Shown here in pieces: positions 1-7,270 of a stretch of DNA of 19,075 nt. A program made the position numbers and the translations under genes. Location: contig JANOEH010000195.1 of NCBI GenBank assembly GCA_031413115.1, forward strand, positions 1 through 19,075. Direction: 5' to 3'. Every line of letters begins with the position of its first letter. The stretch's first letter is position 1. Under the pieces are notes generated by a model. It was not told the origin of the DNA and searched no databases. It was given only the letters and a program-made list of their open reading frames with translations. This stretch comes from JANPEF01 sp031413115 (GTDB taxonomy: Bacteria > Eisenbacteria > RBG-16-71-46 > DASYSL01).

Positions 1-993
1 GGTATATCCCCCTGCATAGGGCGCGTTGAGCGCTGTGCGCCAACCGTCGGCGCGCAACCGTGCCTCGATAGCATCGACAATTCGCCGGTCAGCGGCCCGC
101 CCGTGCATCACCAGGTCGTCCCCGTCGCGACACGCCGCAACCCGCACGCGGCCGCCGCGCGCGGTCGTCAGTCCGTGCTCGATCGCGTTCTCGACCAGCG
201 GCTGGACCACGAGCGTGGGCACGGCCGCATCGCGCGTCTCCCCGTCGATCGCCCACGTCACCTCGAGCCGATCCGGGAAGCGGATGCGCTGGAGCTCGAC
301 GTAGCGCTCGAGGAATGCGAGTTCCTCGGAGAGCTCGATCTCGTGGCGGCCCGGCTCGCGGAACGAGGCGCGCAACAGCTCGCCGAGGTCGCCCAGTGCA
401 CGGTCGACGGCGGCGCCGTCGCCGCGGCGGGCGAGCACCGCGAGCGCGTTCAGCGTATTGAACAGGAAATGCGGCCGGATCTGCGCCTGCAGGCCCTCGA
501 GCCGCGCCGCCGCCAGGTTCTCGGCCAGGCGGGCGGTGGCGAGCTCGCGCTCGTCGGCCTCGCGGCGCGCGGCGAGCAGCAGCAGGATCGCGGTGATTCC
601 CACGTAGAGGCTGGCCTCGAGCGCGATGTAGAACACCCAGGTGTGGAGCAGCGCGTGCATGCCGAGGAACGGGCCGTGCCGCCCCAGCGTCACGTGCGTG
701 GCGATGAGCAGGCCGATGTGGAGTCCCACGAACACGGCCGCACCGCCGATGTGCGCCACGAGCGCGGTGAGCGTGTGGCCGCGAAGCAGCGGGAAGCGCG
801 CCGCCATGAACGCGCACCACGGCGAGACGGCGATGAGCGTGAGGCCCATGGCGATCATGCGCCGCCAGTGCTCGTCGCCGCCGAAGCCGTGCCCGTCGAG
901 CACTCGCGTCAGCGAGGAGCGCGAGATCTCGAGCCCGGCGAGGAACGTCGCCGTCGCCAGTGCGGTGAGGGTGGATCGGAGGACGGGTCGCAT
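1..993 (-). CDS. LytS/YehU-type sensor histidine kinase whose visible 3' end reads as N-formylglutamate amidohydrolase (hybrid, partial)
   Basis: Reading from ATG 993 (an in-frame ATG at 1011 is an alternative) the frame stays open to base 1, giving 331 residues. Residues ~10-30, 48-66, 74-100 and 116-141 are hydrophobic membrane segments. A helical linker leads to the His-kinase box QIRPHFLFNTLNAL with phospho-acceptor H175, and to the ATPase N-box VENAIEHG at 267-274. Up to ~295 this matches the LytS/YehU family, which phosphorylates LytTR response regulators. After 'DGDDLVM' the G boxes that should follow are absent. Residues 297-331 instead read HGRAADRRIVDAIEARL and then NAPYAGGYT, which fits the C-terminal region of N-formylglutamate amidohydrolase (HutG family). 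The reading frame is unbroken across the join near base 105. This may be a real deletion fusion or an assembly chimera; the kinase part is secure, the tail assignment is from motif memory. Confidence 0.72.
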   Translation of the reverse strand, partial: MRPVLRSTLTALATATFLAGLEISRSSLTRVLDGHGFGGDEHWRRMIAMGLTLIAVSPWCAFMAARFPLLRGHTLTALVAHIGGAAVFVGLHIGLLIATHVTLGRHGPFLGMHALLHTWVFYIALEASLYVGITAILLLLAARREADERELATARLAENLAAARLEGLQAQIRPHFLFNTLNALAVLARRGDGAAVDRALGDLGELLRASFREPGRHEIELSEELAFLERYVELQRIRFPDRLEVTWAIDGETRDAAVPTLVVQPLVENAIEHGLTTARGGRVRVAACRDGDDLVMHGRAADRRIVDAIEARLRADGWRTALNAPYAGGYT

Positions 994-1017
994 CGCGGCC
1001 GATCGTAGCATCCCGCG

Positions 1018-1064
1018 CGTCCCGGCCGTGCTCCGGTCGTCCCGGCCACACGGCCGCTCGTCCC
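1018..1064. promoter_or_regulatory. Three direct repeats of CGTCCC at 20-21 bp spacing, possible LytTR-type operator
   Basis: The gap between the divergent kinase and ABC genes contains CGTCCCGGCC at 1018-1027 and again at 1038-1047, plus the shortened copy CGTCCC at 1059-1064. Spacing is 20 and 21 bp, so all copies lie on one face of the helix. LytTR response regulators bind direct repeats about 21 bp apart, and the neighbouring kinase belongs to the family that signals to them. The repeat sequence itself is not the classic LytTR consensus, so the assignment rests on geometry and context. Chance repetition in GC-rich DNA is possible. Confidence 0.35.
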
Positions 1065-1106
1065 AGGACTGCGGCGACTGGCAGCGGGGCCGGCGATGCT
1101 GCCGCC

Positions 1107-1772
1107 ATGATCAACGTCCGCGGGCTCACCAAGGCGTACACGCATTCGGCCGGCGCGTTCCACGCGCTGCGCGGAATCGACCTCGACATCCGTCCCGGCG
1201 AGTTCGTCGCCATCGTCGGGAAGTCCGGGAGCGGCAAGTCGACGCTCCTCAACCTGCTCGGCGGCATCGATCGTCCGACGACCGGCATCGTCAGGATCGA
1301 GGGCACCGCGATCGAATCACTCTCTCCCACGGAACTCGCACGCTGGCGCGGCCGGCGCGTCGGTTTCGTCTTCCAGTCGTTCCAGCTCCTGCCCACGCTC
1401 ACGGTGCGCGAGAATGTGATGCTGCCGATGGATTTCGCGGGCTACGGGCCGGAGCGCGGGCGCTCCGCGCGGGCCCGCGAGTTGCTCGACCAGGTCGGCG
1501 TCGCCGACCAGGCCGACAAGCTGCCCGCGGCCCTCTCGGGCGGCCAGCAGCAGCGCGCGGCGATCGCCCGCGCACTGGCCAACGATCCACCGTTGTTGCT
1601 CGCCGACGAGCCGACAGGAAACCTTGATTCGGCCACGGGCGGAGCGATCTTTAGCCTGTTTGCGACGCTCGTCACCGCGGGCCGGACGATCGTCGTCGTC
1701 ACCCACGAACGCGACGCCGACTCGGGCGTACAGCGCCGCGTCACGCTCGCCGACGGCGCGGTCGTCGCGTGA
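1107..1772 (+). CDS. ABC transporter ATP-binding protein, MacB/LolD type
   Basis: This 221-residue protein has every ABC ATPase motif: Walker A GKSGSGKST (38-46), Q-loop Q90, signature LSGGQQQR (143-150), Walker B LLLADEPT with E168 (163-170), D-loop GNLD and the switch His H200. Its length and the ending ADEPTGNLDS are typical of the LolD/MacB/FtsE subfamily, whose ATPases power FtsX-type permeases that act mechanically on lipoproteins, peptides or the envelope rather than pump small solutes across one membrane. Its stop codon overlaps the start of the permease gene, indicating translational coupling. It is divergent from the sensor kinase, a common arrangement for envelope-stress or antimicrobial-peptide sensing modules. 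The substrate cannot be told from sequence. No clear Shine-Dalgarno is seen before ATG 1107. Confidence 0.95.
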   Translation: MINVRGLTKAYTHSAGAFHALRGIDLDIRPGEFVAIVGKSGSGKSTLLNLLGGIDRPTTGIVRIEGTAIESLSPTELARWRGRRVGFVFQSFQLLPTLTVRENVMLPMDFAGYGPERGRSARARELLDQVGVADQADKLPAALSGGQQQRAAIARALANDPPLLLADEPTGNLDSATGGAIFSLFATLVTAGRTIVVVTHERDADSGVQRRVTLADGAVVA

Positions 1773-4159
1773 TGGCGCCGCGCTGGAGGAAGGCGACGCG
1801 CGACCTGATGGCCCGCCCGGGGCGCACCGCGCTCGCCATCCTCGCCCTCGTCGCCGGCGTGTTCCAGGTCGGGGCGATGCTCTACAAGTTCGCGCTCCTG
1901 CAGCCCGAGCTGACGACGATGTACGGCCGCACCGATCCGGCCGCGGCGGTCTTCACGACCGACGGAGTCACGGACGAGGTCGTCGACGTGGTGCGCCACG
2001 TCCCCGGTGTCGGCGTGGCGGAAGCGCGCCCGGTCGTGATCGCGCGCGTGAGAAAGGGAGACGCAGAGTGGATTCCGGCTGCCGTCTCGGTGATCCGCGA
2101 CTTCGACGCCCAGCAGATCGACACGTTCAAGCCCGAAGCCGGCGCATGGCCGCCCGGGCGCGACGAGATCGTGCTCGAGCGCAGTGCTCTCGAGTTCTCG
2201 CACATCGCTATCGGCGACACGATCACGCTGCGCCTGCCGGGTGGGGAAGATCGCGCCATGCGAGTCGCCGGCACGGTGTACGCGGCAGGCCTCGCCCCCG
2301 CGTGGATGGAGCACGTCGTCCCGGGATACGTGACCTGGGACTCGCCCGTGCGCGGCGCCGCCGACGGATCGGGCGAGTCGGCGCAGATCCGCATGCGCGT
2401 CGCCGACCATGCCTTCGACGAGGGCTACGTGCAGGAGGTGGCCGACTCCGCACAGGCCGCGCTCGAGCGGGCGGGGCACGTCGTCTCGAGGGTGACGATT
2501 CCGCCACCCGGCAAGCACCCGCACGCCGACCAGATGGCGGCGTTCTTGTTCCTGCTGTTGACCTTCGGCATCCTCAGCTTCGCGCTCAGCATGCTGCTGG
2601 TCACGGGGATGATCCACGGGCTCATGATCGAGCAGGTGCGCGAGGTCGGCGTGATGAAGGCGCTGGGCGCGACCGACCGCCAGGTCGCGGCCATCTACCT
2701 GGGGCAGGTCGCGATCCTTGCCGCGGTCGCGCTCGTGATCGGGACACCGATCGGGCTGTTCGTGGGCCGCGCCTACGCCGAGTTCTCGGCCGGCATCTTG
2801 AACGTCGACCTGACGCACCGCCCTTTCCCGCTGTGGCTGCTGTTGGCCGAGTTCGTGCTGGGCGTGGTCCTGCCGCTGCTCGTCGCGCTGATCCCGATCC
2901 GTCGCGCCGCGCGCATCTCCGTGCACGAGGCGCTGTCCGACGGCGCAGGCGCGCGGGCGTTCGGCGAGCGTCCGTTCGAGCGCACACTGCTTTCGATCCG
3001 CGCGCTGCCGCGCCCGCTCGCGTTGTCCCTGCGCACCGCGCTGCGGCGCCCCGGGCGCGTCGGGCTGACCGTGGCGATGCTGGCGGTCGGTGGGGCGGCG
3101 TTCATGGCCGCGCTCAACACGGCCGCGGCGTGGAACGGTGCGGTCGAGGCCGACTTCGCGCACCGGCGCTACGACCTGACCGTGGTGCTTGTCGAGTTCC
3201 AGGCGACCGCCGAGCTCGACCGCATCCTCGCGGCGGTGCCCGAGGTCGCGCATGCCGAGTACTGGCCCGGAGCCAGCCCGTACCTGGTCGGGCCGCACGG
3301 CGTCTCGACCGTGACGGCGACGATGCTCGGGCCCGATCCGGGATCGGAGCTCCTTCGGCTTCCGCTGACCGCCGGGCGCTGGCTCGAGCCGGGCGACCTC
3401 GACGCGGTCGTCATCAACCAGTCGGTGGTGCAGAACCACCCCGGGCTCGGCGTCGGCGACTCGGTCGGAGTCCGCCAGCGGGGGAGGACGACGCGCTTTC
3501 CGATCGTCGGCATCGTCAAGGAGATCGCACCCACGCCGGCAATCTACGCGCCGCCGGGCGCGGTGCGCGGCGTCACGGGCCGCGTGCCGGGCGAATCGCG
3601 CTCGATCCGCGTCGTCTCGCGCTCCCACGACGACGCGGGACAGCTCCGCGCCGCACGCGCGCTCGAGACCGCGTTCGAGGCCGCGGGGATCGAGGTCACC
3701 GGCATGCACCGCATGCTCGACCAGAAGAAGGGAATCCTCGACCACCTCGTCATCCTCATCTCGATCCTGACGATGGCGTCGCTGATCGTCGTCATCGTCG
3801 GCGCGATCGGGCTCGCCTCGACTCTGACCGTGAGCGTCGTCCAGCGCACCCGCGAAATCGGGATCCTCAGCGCCATCGGTGCGACGCCGGGCACGATCGC
3901 GTGGCAGGTCACGTTCGAGGGGCTGTTGCTGGCCGTCTTGAGCTGGCTCGCGGCGTTGGTTCTGTCGATCCCCCTGAGCTTCGGTCTCGAGTACGCCGCC
4001 GGGATGATCTTCCTGCGCGTGCCCCTGCCGTTCTCGCTGTCGCCGAGCGCCGCTGGCACGTGGCTCGGGCTCGTCGTGGTGCTGGCGCTGGTCTCGAGCT
4101 TCTACCCGGCGCGCCGCGCGACCGGGCTCTCCGTCCGCGAGGCGCTGGGCAGTACGTGA
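1772..4159 (+). CDS. ABC transporter permease with two FtsX domains (MacB/LolC/DevC-like)
   Basis: About 795 residues. An N-terminal membrane segment (GRTALAILALVAGVFQVGAM, ~13-32) is followed by a ~220-residue periplasmic region. The first FtsX domain (~254-386) has membrane helices around FLFLLLTFGILSFALSMLLV and the cytoplasmic coupling motif EVGVMKALGAT. A second membrane segment (~428-445) and periplasmic domain follow, then a C-terminal FtsX domain (~660-795) with the matching motif REIGILSAIGAT and the usual terminal VREALG. The two motifs mark an internally duplicated permease that can probably form the whole channel half with the ATPase dimer. ATG 1772 overlaps the ATPase stop (TGATG); an in-frame GTG at 1769 could also be used. 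Likely cargo classes are lipoproteins, peptides or lipids; the sequence does not decide. Confidence 0.93.
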   Translation: MAPRWRKATRDLMARPGRTALAILALVAGVFQVGAMLYKFALLQPELTTMYGRTDPAAAVFTTDGVTDEVVDVVRHVPGVGVAEARPVVIARVRKGDAEWIPAAVSVIRDFDAQQIDTFKPEAGAWPPGRDEIVLERSALEFSHIAIGDTITLRLPGGEDRAMRVAGTVYAAGLAPAWMEHVVPGYVTWDSPVRGAADGSGESAQIRMRVADHAFDEGYVQEVADSAQAALERAGHVVSRVTIPPPGKHPHADQMAAFLFLLLTFGILSFALSMLLVTGMIHGLMIEQVREVGVMKALGATDRQVAAIYLGQVAILAAVALVIGTPIGLFVGRAYAEFSAGILNVDLTHRPFPLWLLLAEFVLGVVLPLLVALIPIRRAARISVHEALSDGAGARAFGERPFERTLLSIRALPRPLALSLRTALRRPGRVGLTVAMLAVGGAAFMAALNTAAAWNGAVEADFAHRRYDLTVVLVEFQATAELDRILAAVPEVAHAEYWPGASPYLVGPHGVSTVTATMLGPDPGSELLRLPLTAGRWLEPGDLDAVVINQSVVQNHPGLGVGDSVGVRQRGRTTRFPIVGIVKEIAPTPAIYAPPGAVRGVTGRVPGESRSIRVVSRSHDDAGQLRAARALETAFEAAGIEVTGMHRMLDQKKGILDHLVILISILTMASLIVVIVGAIGLASTLTVSVVQRTREIGILSAIGATPGTIAWQVTFEGLLLAVLSWLAALVLSIPLSFGLEYAAGMIFLRVPLPFSLSPSAAGTWLGLVVVLALVSSFYPARRATGLSVREALGST

Positions 4160-4203
4160 GCGCGCACACCGTCTTCGTTGGTCCGACACCAAGGAGGTAT
4201 CGC

Positions 4204-4641
4204 ATGCGTTCATCAATCATCGCCGCGACCGTCGCCTTTTCCCTTGCCCTCGCCACGACCGCCGGGGCCGCCCCGTCCCGCGACGGCTGGCCCGACACGC
4301 CGGCGGGGGGTATCGGCCGCCGCTGGGTCGCCGCGTACTGCAAGGGCGACTCGGCCATGAAGGCGTTCCAGGACAAGGAGCTCTCGGCCGAGGCGAAGGC
4401 CAGGCGCACGACCGCGGAGCGGAAGACGACCTACAAGAAGCTGCACGCCTTGCTCGGCGCGCTGACCCTGGGCAAGGTCGTGAACTCGAAGCCCGAGGAG
4501 CTCACGGTGAAGCTGCTCGACGCCGACGCGAAGTCGCATGAGTTCACGTTCAAGGTGGTGGTCGGGCCGCCGGCGAAGCTCACGTCGGTGGCAATGAAAC
4601 AGTCGCACTTCCAGCACGGCGGGGGCGGACACGGCGAGTGA
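4204..4641 (+). CDS. Small secreted protein, possible stand-alone NTF2-like accessory domain
   Basis: ATG 4204 is preceded by a near-perfect Shine-Dalgarno AAGGAGGT at 4191-4198. The 145-residue product has a clear signal peptide (1-23, cleavage after AGA). The mature part contains DTPAGG...WVAAYCKGDSAMKAF followed by a charged helix and ~50 residues of beta-like sequence, ending in the His/Gly tail HFQHGGGGHGE. The 'TPAG...W..A...GD..AM..F' pattern recalls the N-terminal domain attached to some secreted serine hydrolases and S41 peptidases; here it stands alone with no catalytic domain. It lies 44 bp after the permease gene on the same strand, so it is probably the third gene of the transporter operon and could be a periplasmic partner. 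Function is not established. Confidence 0.85.
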   Translation: MRSSIIAATVAFSLALATTAGAAPSRDGWPDTPAGGIGRRWVAAYCKGDSAMKAFQDKELSAEAKARRTTAERKTTYKKLHALLGALTLGKVVNSKPEELTVKLLDADAKSHEFTFKVVVGPPAKLTSVAMKQSHFQHGGGGHGE

Positions 4642-4653
4642 GCCGCGCGCCGG

Positions 4654-5316
4654 TCAGGACGTCGATTCGAGGAGCGTGGCGAGCGCGGCGAGGTCCGCGA
4701 CGGTCACGTCGGCGGCCGCGGGACGATGGTGCGGCCGGGTGACGAGCACGGTGGTGAGCCCGCGCCGCGTCGCCGCGGCGATGTCATAATCGGCATAAGC
4801 CGAGACGTGCCACCACGAGCGCCCATGGTCGATACCCGTGCGCACGGCACACGCCTCCCACACGCGCGGGTCCGGCTTGTAGAGCCCGGTCTCGCCGGCA
4901 CACAGCCAGTGCGCCCACGGCACACCCAGCCGCGCGCGCACGCGCTCGCCCTGGTCGACATCGCTGTTGGTGAGCGCGACCAGGGGCGCGATCCGCGCGA
5001 GGCGCGCCAGCGCCAGCGACGCCTCGGGAAACGGCGGCCAGTCGCCGACGGTGGCGGCCACCGCATCGGCCTGCACGGCGTCGAGCGCGAGCGCCTCCAC
5101 CAGGCTCGCCGCGACGATCGAACGATACGGGCGCCCCGGTTGCGCCTGCTCGATCCGGCCCTGAGCGTCGATGACGGCGTCGAAGCCCTTCGAATCGTCG
5201 AGCGACCACGGGAGCGTGACGTCGATCGCCGCAAGCGCCTGGGTGAGCCCACGCCGCCAGTCGACGACGGTGCCGAAGATGTCGAAGGTGAGCTGGACGG
5301 GAGTGGTGGGAGGCAC
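4654..5316 (-). CDS. HAD-superfamily hydrolase, L-2-haloacid dehalogenase-like (type II)
   Basis: The 220-residue protein has the HAD motifs in order: motif I FDIFGTVVDW with nucleophile D12 and T16, motif II LTNSD (115-119), motif III Lys K147 in GLYKPDPRVWE, and motif IV HVSAYADYDIAAATRRGL (170-187) with acidic residues D176 and D178. The pattern D-x-F-G-T-x-x-D-W, the length and 'GLYKPDPRV(W/Y)E' fit the cytosolic L-2-haloacid dehalogenase group, which hydrolyses 2-halo acids through an aspartyl-ester intermediate. Many relatives in this group are not proven dehalogenases, so the substrate is open. It converges on the transporter operon with only 12 bp between stop codons and starts 53 bp downstream of the tRNA-Arg gene on the same strand. 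Confidence 0.88.
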   Translation of the reverse strand: MPPTTPVQLTFDIFGTVVDWRRGLTQALAAIDVTLPWSLDDSKGFDAVIDAQGRIEQAQPGRPYRSIVAASLVEALALDAVQADAVAATVGDWPPFPEASLALARLARIAPLVALTNSDVDQGERVRARLGVPWAHWLCAGETGLYKPDPRVWEACAVRTGIDHGRSWWHVSAYADYDIAAATRRGLTTVLVTRPHHRPAAADVTVADLAALATLLESTS

Positions 5317-5369
5317 GGACTTGGTTCCCCTCGGCGCAGGGCGAGCGCGGTCGCGCGTGGTCTTGAAAG

Positions 5370-5443
5370 TGCCCCCGGGGTGACTCGAACACCCGGCACG
5401 CAGTTTAGGAAACTGCTGCTCTATCCACCTGAGCTACGGGGGC
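5370..5443 (-). tRNA. tRNA-Arg, anticodon CCU
   Basis: The minus strand folds into a complete 74-nt cloverleaf. Acceptor stem GCCCCCG pairs with CGGGGGC, D-stem GCTC pairs with GAGC, the anticodon stem is GCAGT/ACTGC with loop TTCCTAA (anticodon CCT), and the T-arm is GGGTG-TTCGAGT-CACCC. The discriminator base is A. The 3' CCA is not encoded and must be added enzymatically. The anticodon reads the AGG arginine codon, rare in the codon usage seen here. Confidence 0.96.
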
Positions 5444-5459
5444 ACGGGACTCCGAACGC

Positions 5460-5488
5460 GTTCGCCCGCAGCGGGCTGCAGGGCGAAC
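5460..5488. other. Imperfect inverted repeat just upstream of the tRNA gene
   Basis: GTTCGCCC at 5460-5467 pairs with GGGCGAAC at 5481-5488, with an inner GCAG/CTGC stem (5468-5471 with 5476-5479) around the loop CGGG and a single bulged A at 5480. It lies 16 bp upstream of the tRNA 5' end in the tRNA's direction of transcription. No T-run follows it on either strand, so it is a poor intrinsic terminator. It could be a protein-binding site near the tRNA promoter or chance GC-rich pairing. Confidence 0.35.
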
Positions 5489-5665
5489 CTCCGCCGCAGT
5501 CTAAGGCATGCGGAAGCCTCGCGTCCCGCCTCCAGTTCGGGGTGGCGACCGGCGCGCTGCGTGCGCATGCTCCTTGCCCATCCGTTCCCAGCACCAGGCG
5601 CTCCGGCGATTGATTCCCACGGAACGGCCGGGCTCCTCGGCTCGGAGTCCCTGTCGCGCCACCCG

Positions 5666-6130
5666 ATGACACCGCTGGCGAAACTTGCCGTGTTTCTCAG
5701 AATGGATGCGCTGCTTCCGTTCGCCTCGTATCGCGCGATGGCCGTTCCGGTCCTCGGCTCCTCCGCGGTCGAGGCCGTGCTCCAGGACGCGGCGCGCCAT
5801 GTCGATCGCGCTCTGCCGCCCGACAACCAGCCCCAGGCCGGCGTGGACTACCGCGCAGCCGACACGGTGCTCGCCGGGCGCTTCGCGCAGTAATTGCAGA
5901 GCCGCGACCATGATCCGGCCGACGAGTACGACCCGGCGACGTCAAACCTGGCCGGCACCGAGGGTGACGTGCACGACTACTTCGAGATGCGCTACCGCCT
6001 CGCCCAAGAGACACGCTTCCCGAACTGGCGCTGCGGAAACCAGTTCCGCGCGCTGCGGGATGCGACGCACATTCCGGCGGTGAAGCCGCCGGGGGGAGTG
6101 AGCGGATCCGCCACGACGGGTGCGTCCTAG
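5666..6130 (+). pseudogene. Decayed coding sequence of unknown family, interrupted by an in-frame TAA
   Basis: In one plus-strand frame, residues from ATG 5666 (an upstream TTG/ATG region from 5561 is also open) read like a normal protein, with GC-rich third positions and a sensible residue mix (for example RMDALLPFASYRAMAVPVL). The frame meets TAA at 5891-5893 and then continues, without a frameshift and with the same codon bias, through HDYFEMRYRLAQETRFPNW and GNQFRALRDA to TAG at 6128. The reverse strand also has an open frame (5501-5911), but its Arg/His/Gln-rich composition looks like an antisense shadow. I do not recognise a family. Alternatives are two short overlapping genes or a non-coding stretch. 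The ~120 bp between the tRNA-side hairpin and this frame shows nothing else. Confidence 0.35.
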
Positions 6131-6166
6131 AACTCCGGGACTCCCTTTCAGCCTTGACAAAGACAT

Positions 6167-6195
6167 CGACCCCCGGGGCCTTGCCCCGGGGGTCG
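6167..6195 (-). terminator. Strong hairpin terminator between convergent units
   Basis: A perfect 13-bp stem, CGACCCCCGGGGC (6167-6179) with GCCCCGGGGGTCG (6183-6195), closes a 3-nt CTT loop. It lies 41 bp beyond the stop of the minus-strand beta-propeller gene, and on that strand the bases just after the stem include TCTTTGTC, moderately T-rich. The decayed plus-strand frame ends 37 bp to its left, so the hairpin could serve both directions. Confidence 0.7.
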
Positions 6196-6235
6196 TGCAC
6201 TTCCTGGCTCCGCCGGTATGGCTTCGCCTACATCT

Positions 6236-7171
6236 CTACCGCCAGAGCGCCTTCACCCGGCCCCACGTCGAGACCTTCGCCGGCGTCGGGTGATCGGGGC
6301 GGAATGCGACGTCGACGATCTTGTCGTTCGGGCCCGGTACCAGGAACGCCGGGTTCAGCTCGACATAGGTCGTCGGGTCGAACTCGTGCACCTGCGTCGT
6401 CACGCCGTCGGCGATCAGAATGTTCCCGCTGTGCGGGCTGATGACGACGCCATGCGGGCGCTGCCAGCCGGCGCCCGCGAAGTTGGTGGTCAGGACCACG
6501 CCGTTGTAGACATAGCAGAGGTTCGGGCCCATCGCGGTGACGATCATGCGGCCGCCGGGCAGGAACGCGACGTCGTTCGCGCGCGCGCCGAAGGGCAGCG
6601 GGATGATGTTGTAGGGGAGGCCCGTCACTTCATCGAGCTCGAACACCTGGTACGAGCCGTACGAGCAGACGTAGAGGTGTCCGTTCGGTCCGTACTCCAT
6701 GTCCGCCGCCTCGGGCACCGGGAAGAGGATCCGGATGAACGCGCCGGTCACGCCGTCGTATTCGCGCACGTCGTTGGTGACCCACGAGCCGATGAACACG
6801 TTGCCGAGCGAGTTGTAGATGCCGGCCCACTGCGCGCCGCCGCCCGGGTTGTAGGTCTTGATGAAGTTGCCGTTCGTCGCGTCATACTCGTCGACGCCTC
6901 CGCCGAACGAGCCGACGAGCGCGCGGTCATTCGTCGCGCCGAAGTGGATGCCGAGGATCCCGGAGCCGTTGACGGCCGACGCGAAGTTGCCGAGATAGTT
7001 ACCGGTCGTGCCCGTGTAGGCCCGGGTCAGGTTCGAGGCGTCGCTGGTGACGAACAGGTCGCCGATCCCGCCCGCGAAGGCGAAGGCGGATCGGGGCGAC
7101 GTGCCTGCGCCCAGGAGCACGGCGACCGCGAGCAGGGAAGACAGGAGCGAATGCGTGCGCAGACGGGTCAT
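6236..7171 (-). CDS. Secreted NHL/Vgb-like beta-propeller protein
   Basis: ATG 7171 is preceded by GGAG at suitable spacing and opens a typical signal peptide (hydrophobic core LLSSLLAVAVLLGAG, cleavage about residue 31). The 311-residue product carries repeating propeller blades with the recurring phrases VREYDGVTGAFIR, QVFELDEVTGLPYN and QVHEFDPTTYVEL, each an 'EYD/ELD..TG' strand-turn, separated by glycine-rich 'GPNGHLYV', 'FLPGGRMIV' and 'HSGNILIAD' strands. This is the pattern of NHL/SMP-30/Vgb-type lactonase-like propellers. No catalytic metal site is obvious, so binding or display is more likely than catalysis. The C-terminus is the short motif STWGRVKALWR after a proline-rich linker. 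A longer open frame runs upstream over the citrate synthase gene, but it is only the antisense of that gene; ATG 7171 is the real start. Confidence 0.85.
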   Translation of the reverse strand: MTRLRTHSLLSSLLAVAVLLGAGTSPRSAFAFAGGIGDLFVTSDASNLTRAYTGTTGNYLGNFASAVNGSGILGIHFGATNDRALVGSFGGGVDEYDATNGNFIKTYNPGGGAQWAGIYNSLGNVFIGSWVTNDVREYDGVTGAFIRILFPVPEAADMEYGPNGHLYVCSYGSYQVFELDEVTGLPYNIIPLPFGARANDVAFLPGGRMIVTAMGPNLCYVYNGVVLTTNFAGAGWQRPHGVVISPHSGNILIADGVTTQVHEFDPTTYVELNPAFLVPGPNDKIVDVAFRPDHPTPAKVSTWGRVKALWR

Positions 7172-7241
7172 GAATGAACTCCGATGGGCAGGGGGATACC
7201 TCAACCGGCAGGCCAATCGCCCACCGCACGACAGGCCAAAG

Positions 7242-7270
7242 ACAATAGGTCGGCACGTCCTCGACGTCAA
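7242..7270 (-). promoter_or_regulatory. Putative sigma-70-type promoter of the beta-propeller gene
   Basis: On the minus strand, TTGACG (7270-7265) is followed after exactly 17 bp by TATTGT (7247-7242). This is a good -35 (5 of 6) and a moderate -10 (4 of 6), and it would start a ~65-nt leader before ATG 7171. It overlaps the -35 region proposed for citrate synthase. Confidence 0.5.

Noticed and set aside
1442..4641. Very long open frames on the minus strand (1442-4216) and in a second plus frame (1624-4641) over the permease gene
   Set aside because: Their Arg/Ala/Gly/His/Asp-rich low-complexity composition is that of shadow frames in GC-rich DNA; the permease frame carries the membrane helices and FtsX motifs. 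Only the last 145 codons of the second plus frame are a real, separate gene.
5501..5911. Minus-strand frame of 136 codons upstream of the tRNA gene
   Set aside because: Arg/Gly/His/Gln-rich composition without hydrophobic core or recognisable motif; the plus frame over the same bases looks more protein-like.
5370..6130. Genomic island or integrase attachment site at the tRNA-Arg gene
   Set aside because: No integrase, no repeat of the tRNA 3' end and no composition change were found nearby; the tRNA 3' end faces an ordinary HAD gene.
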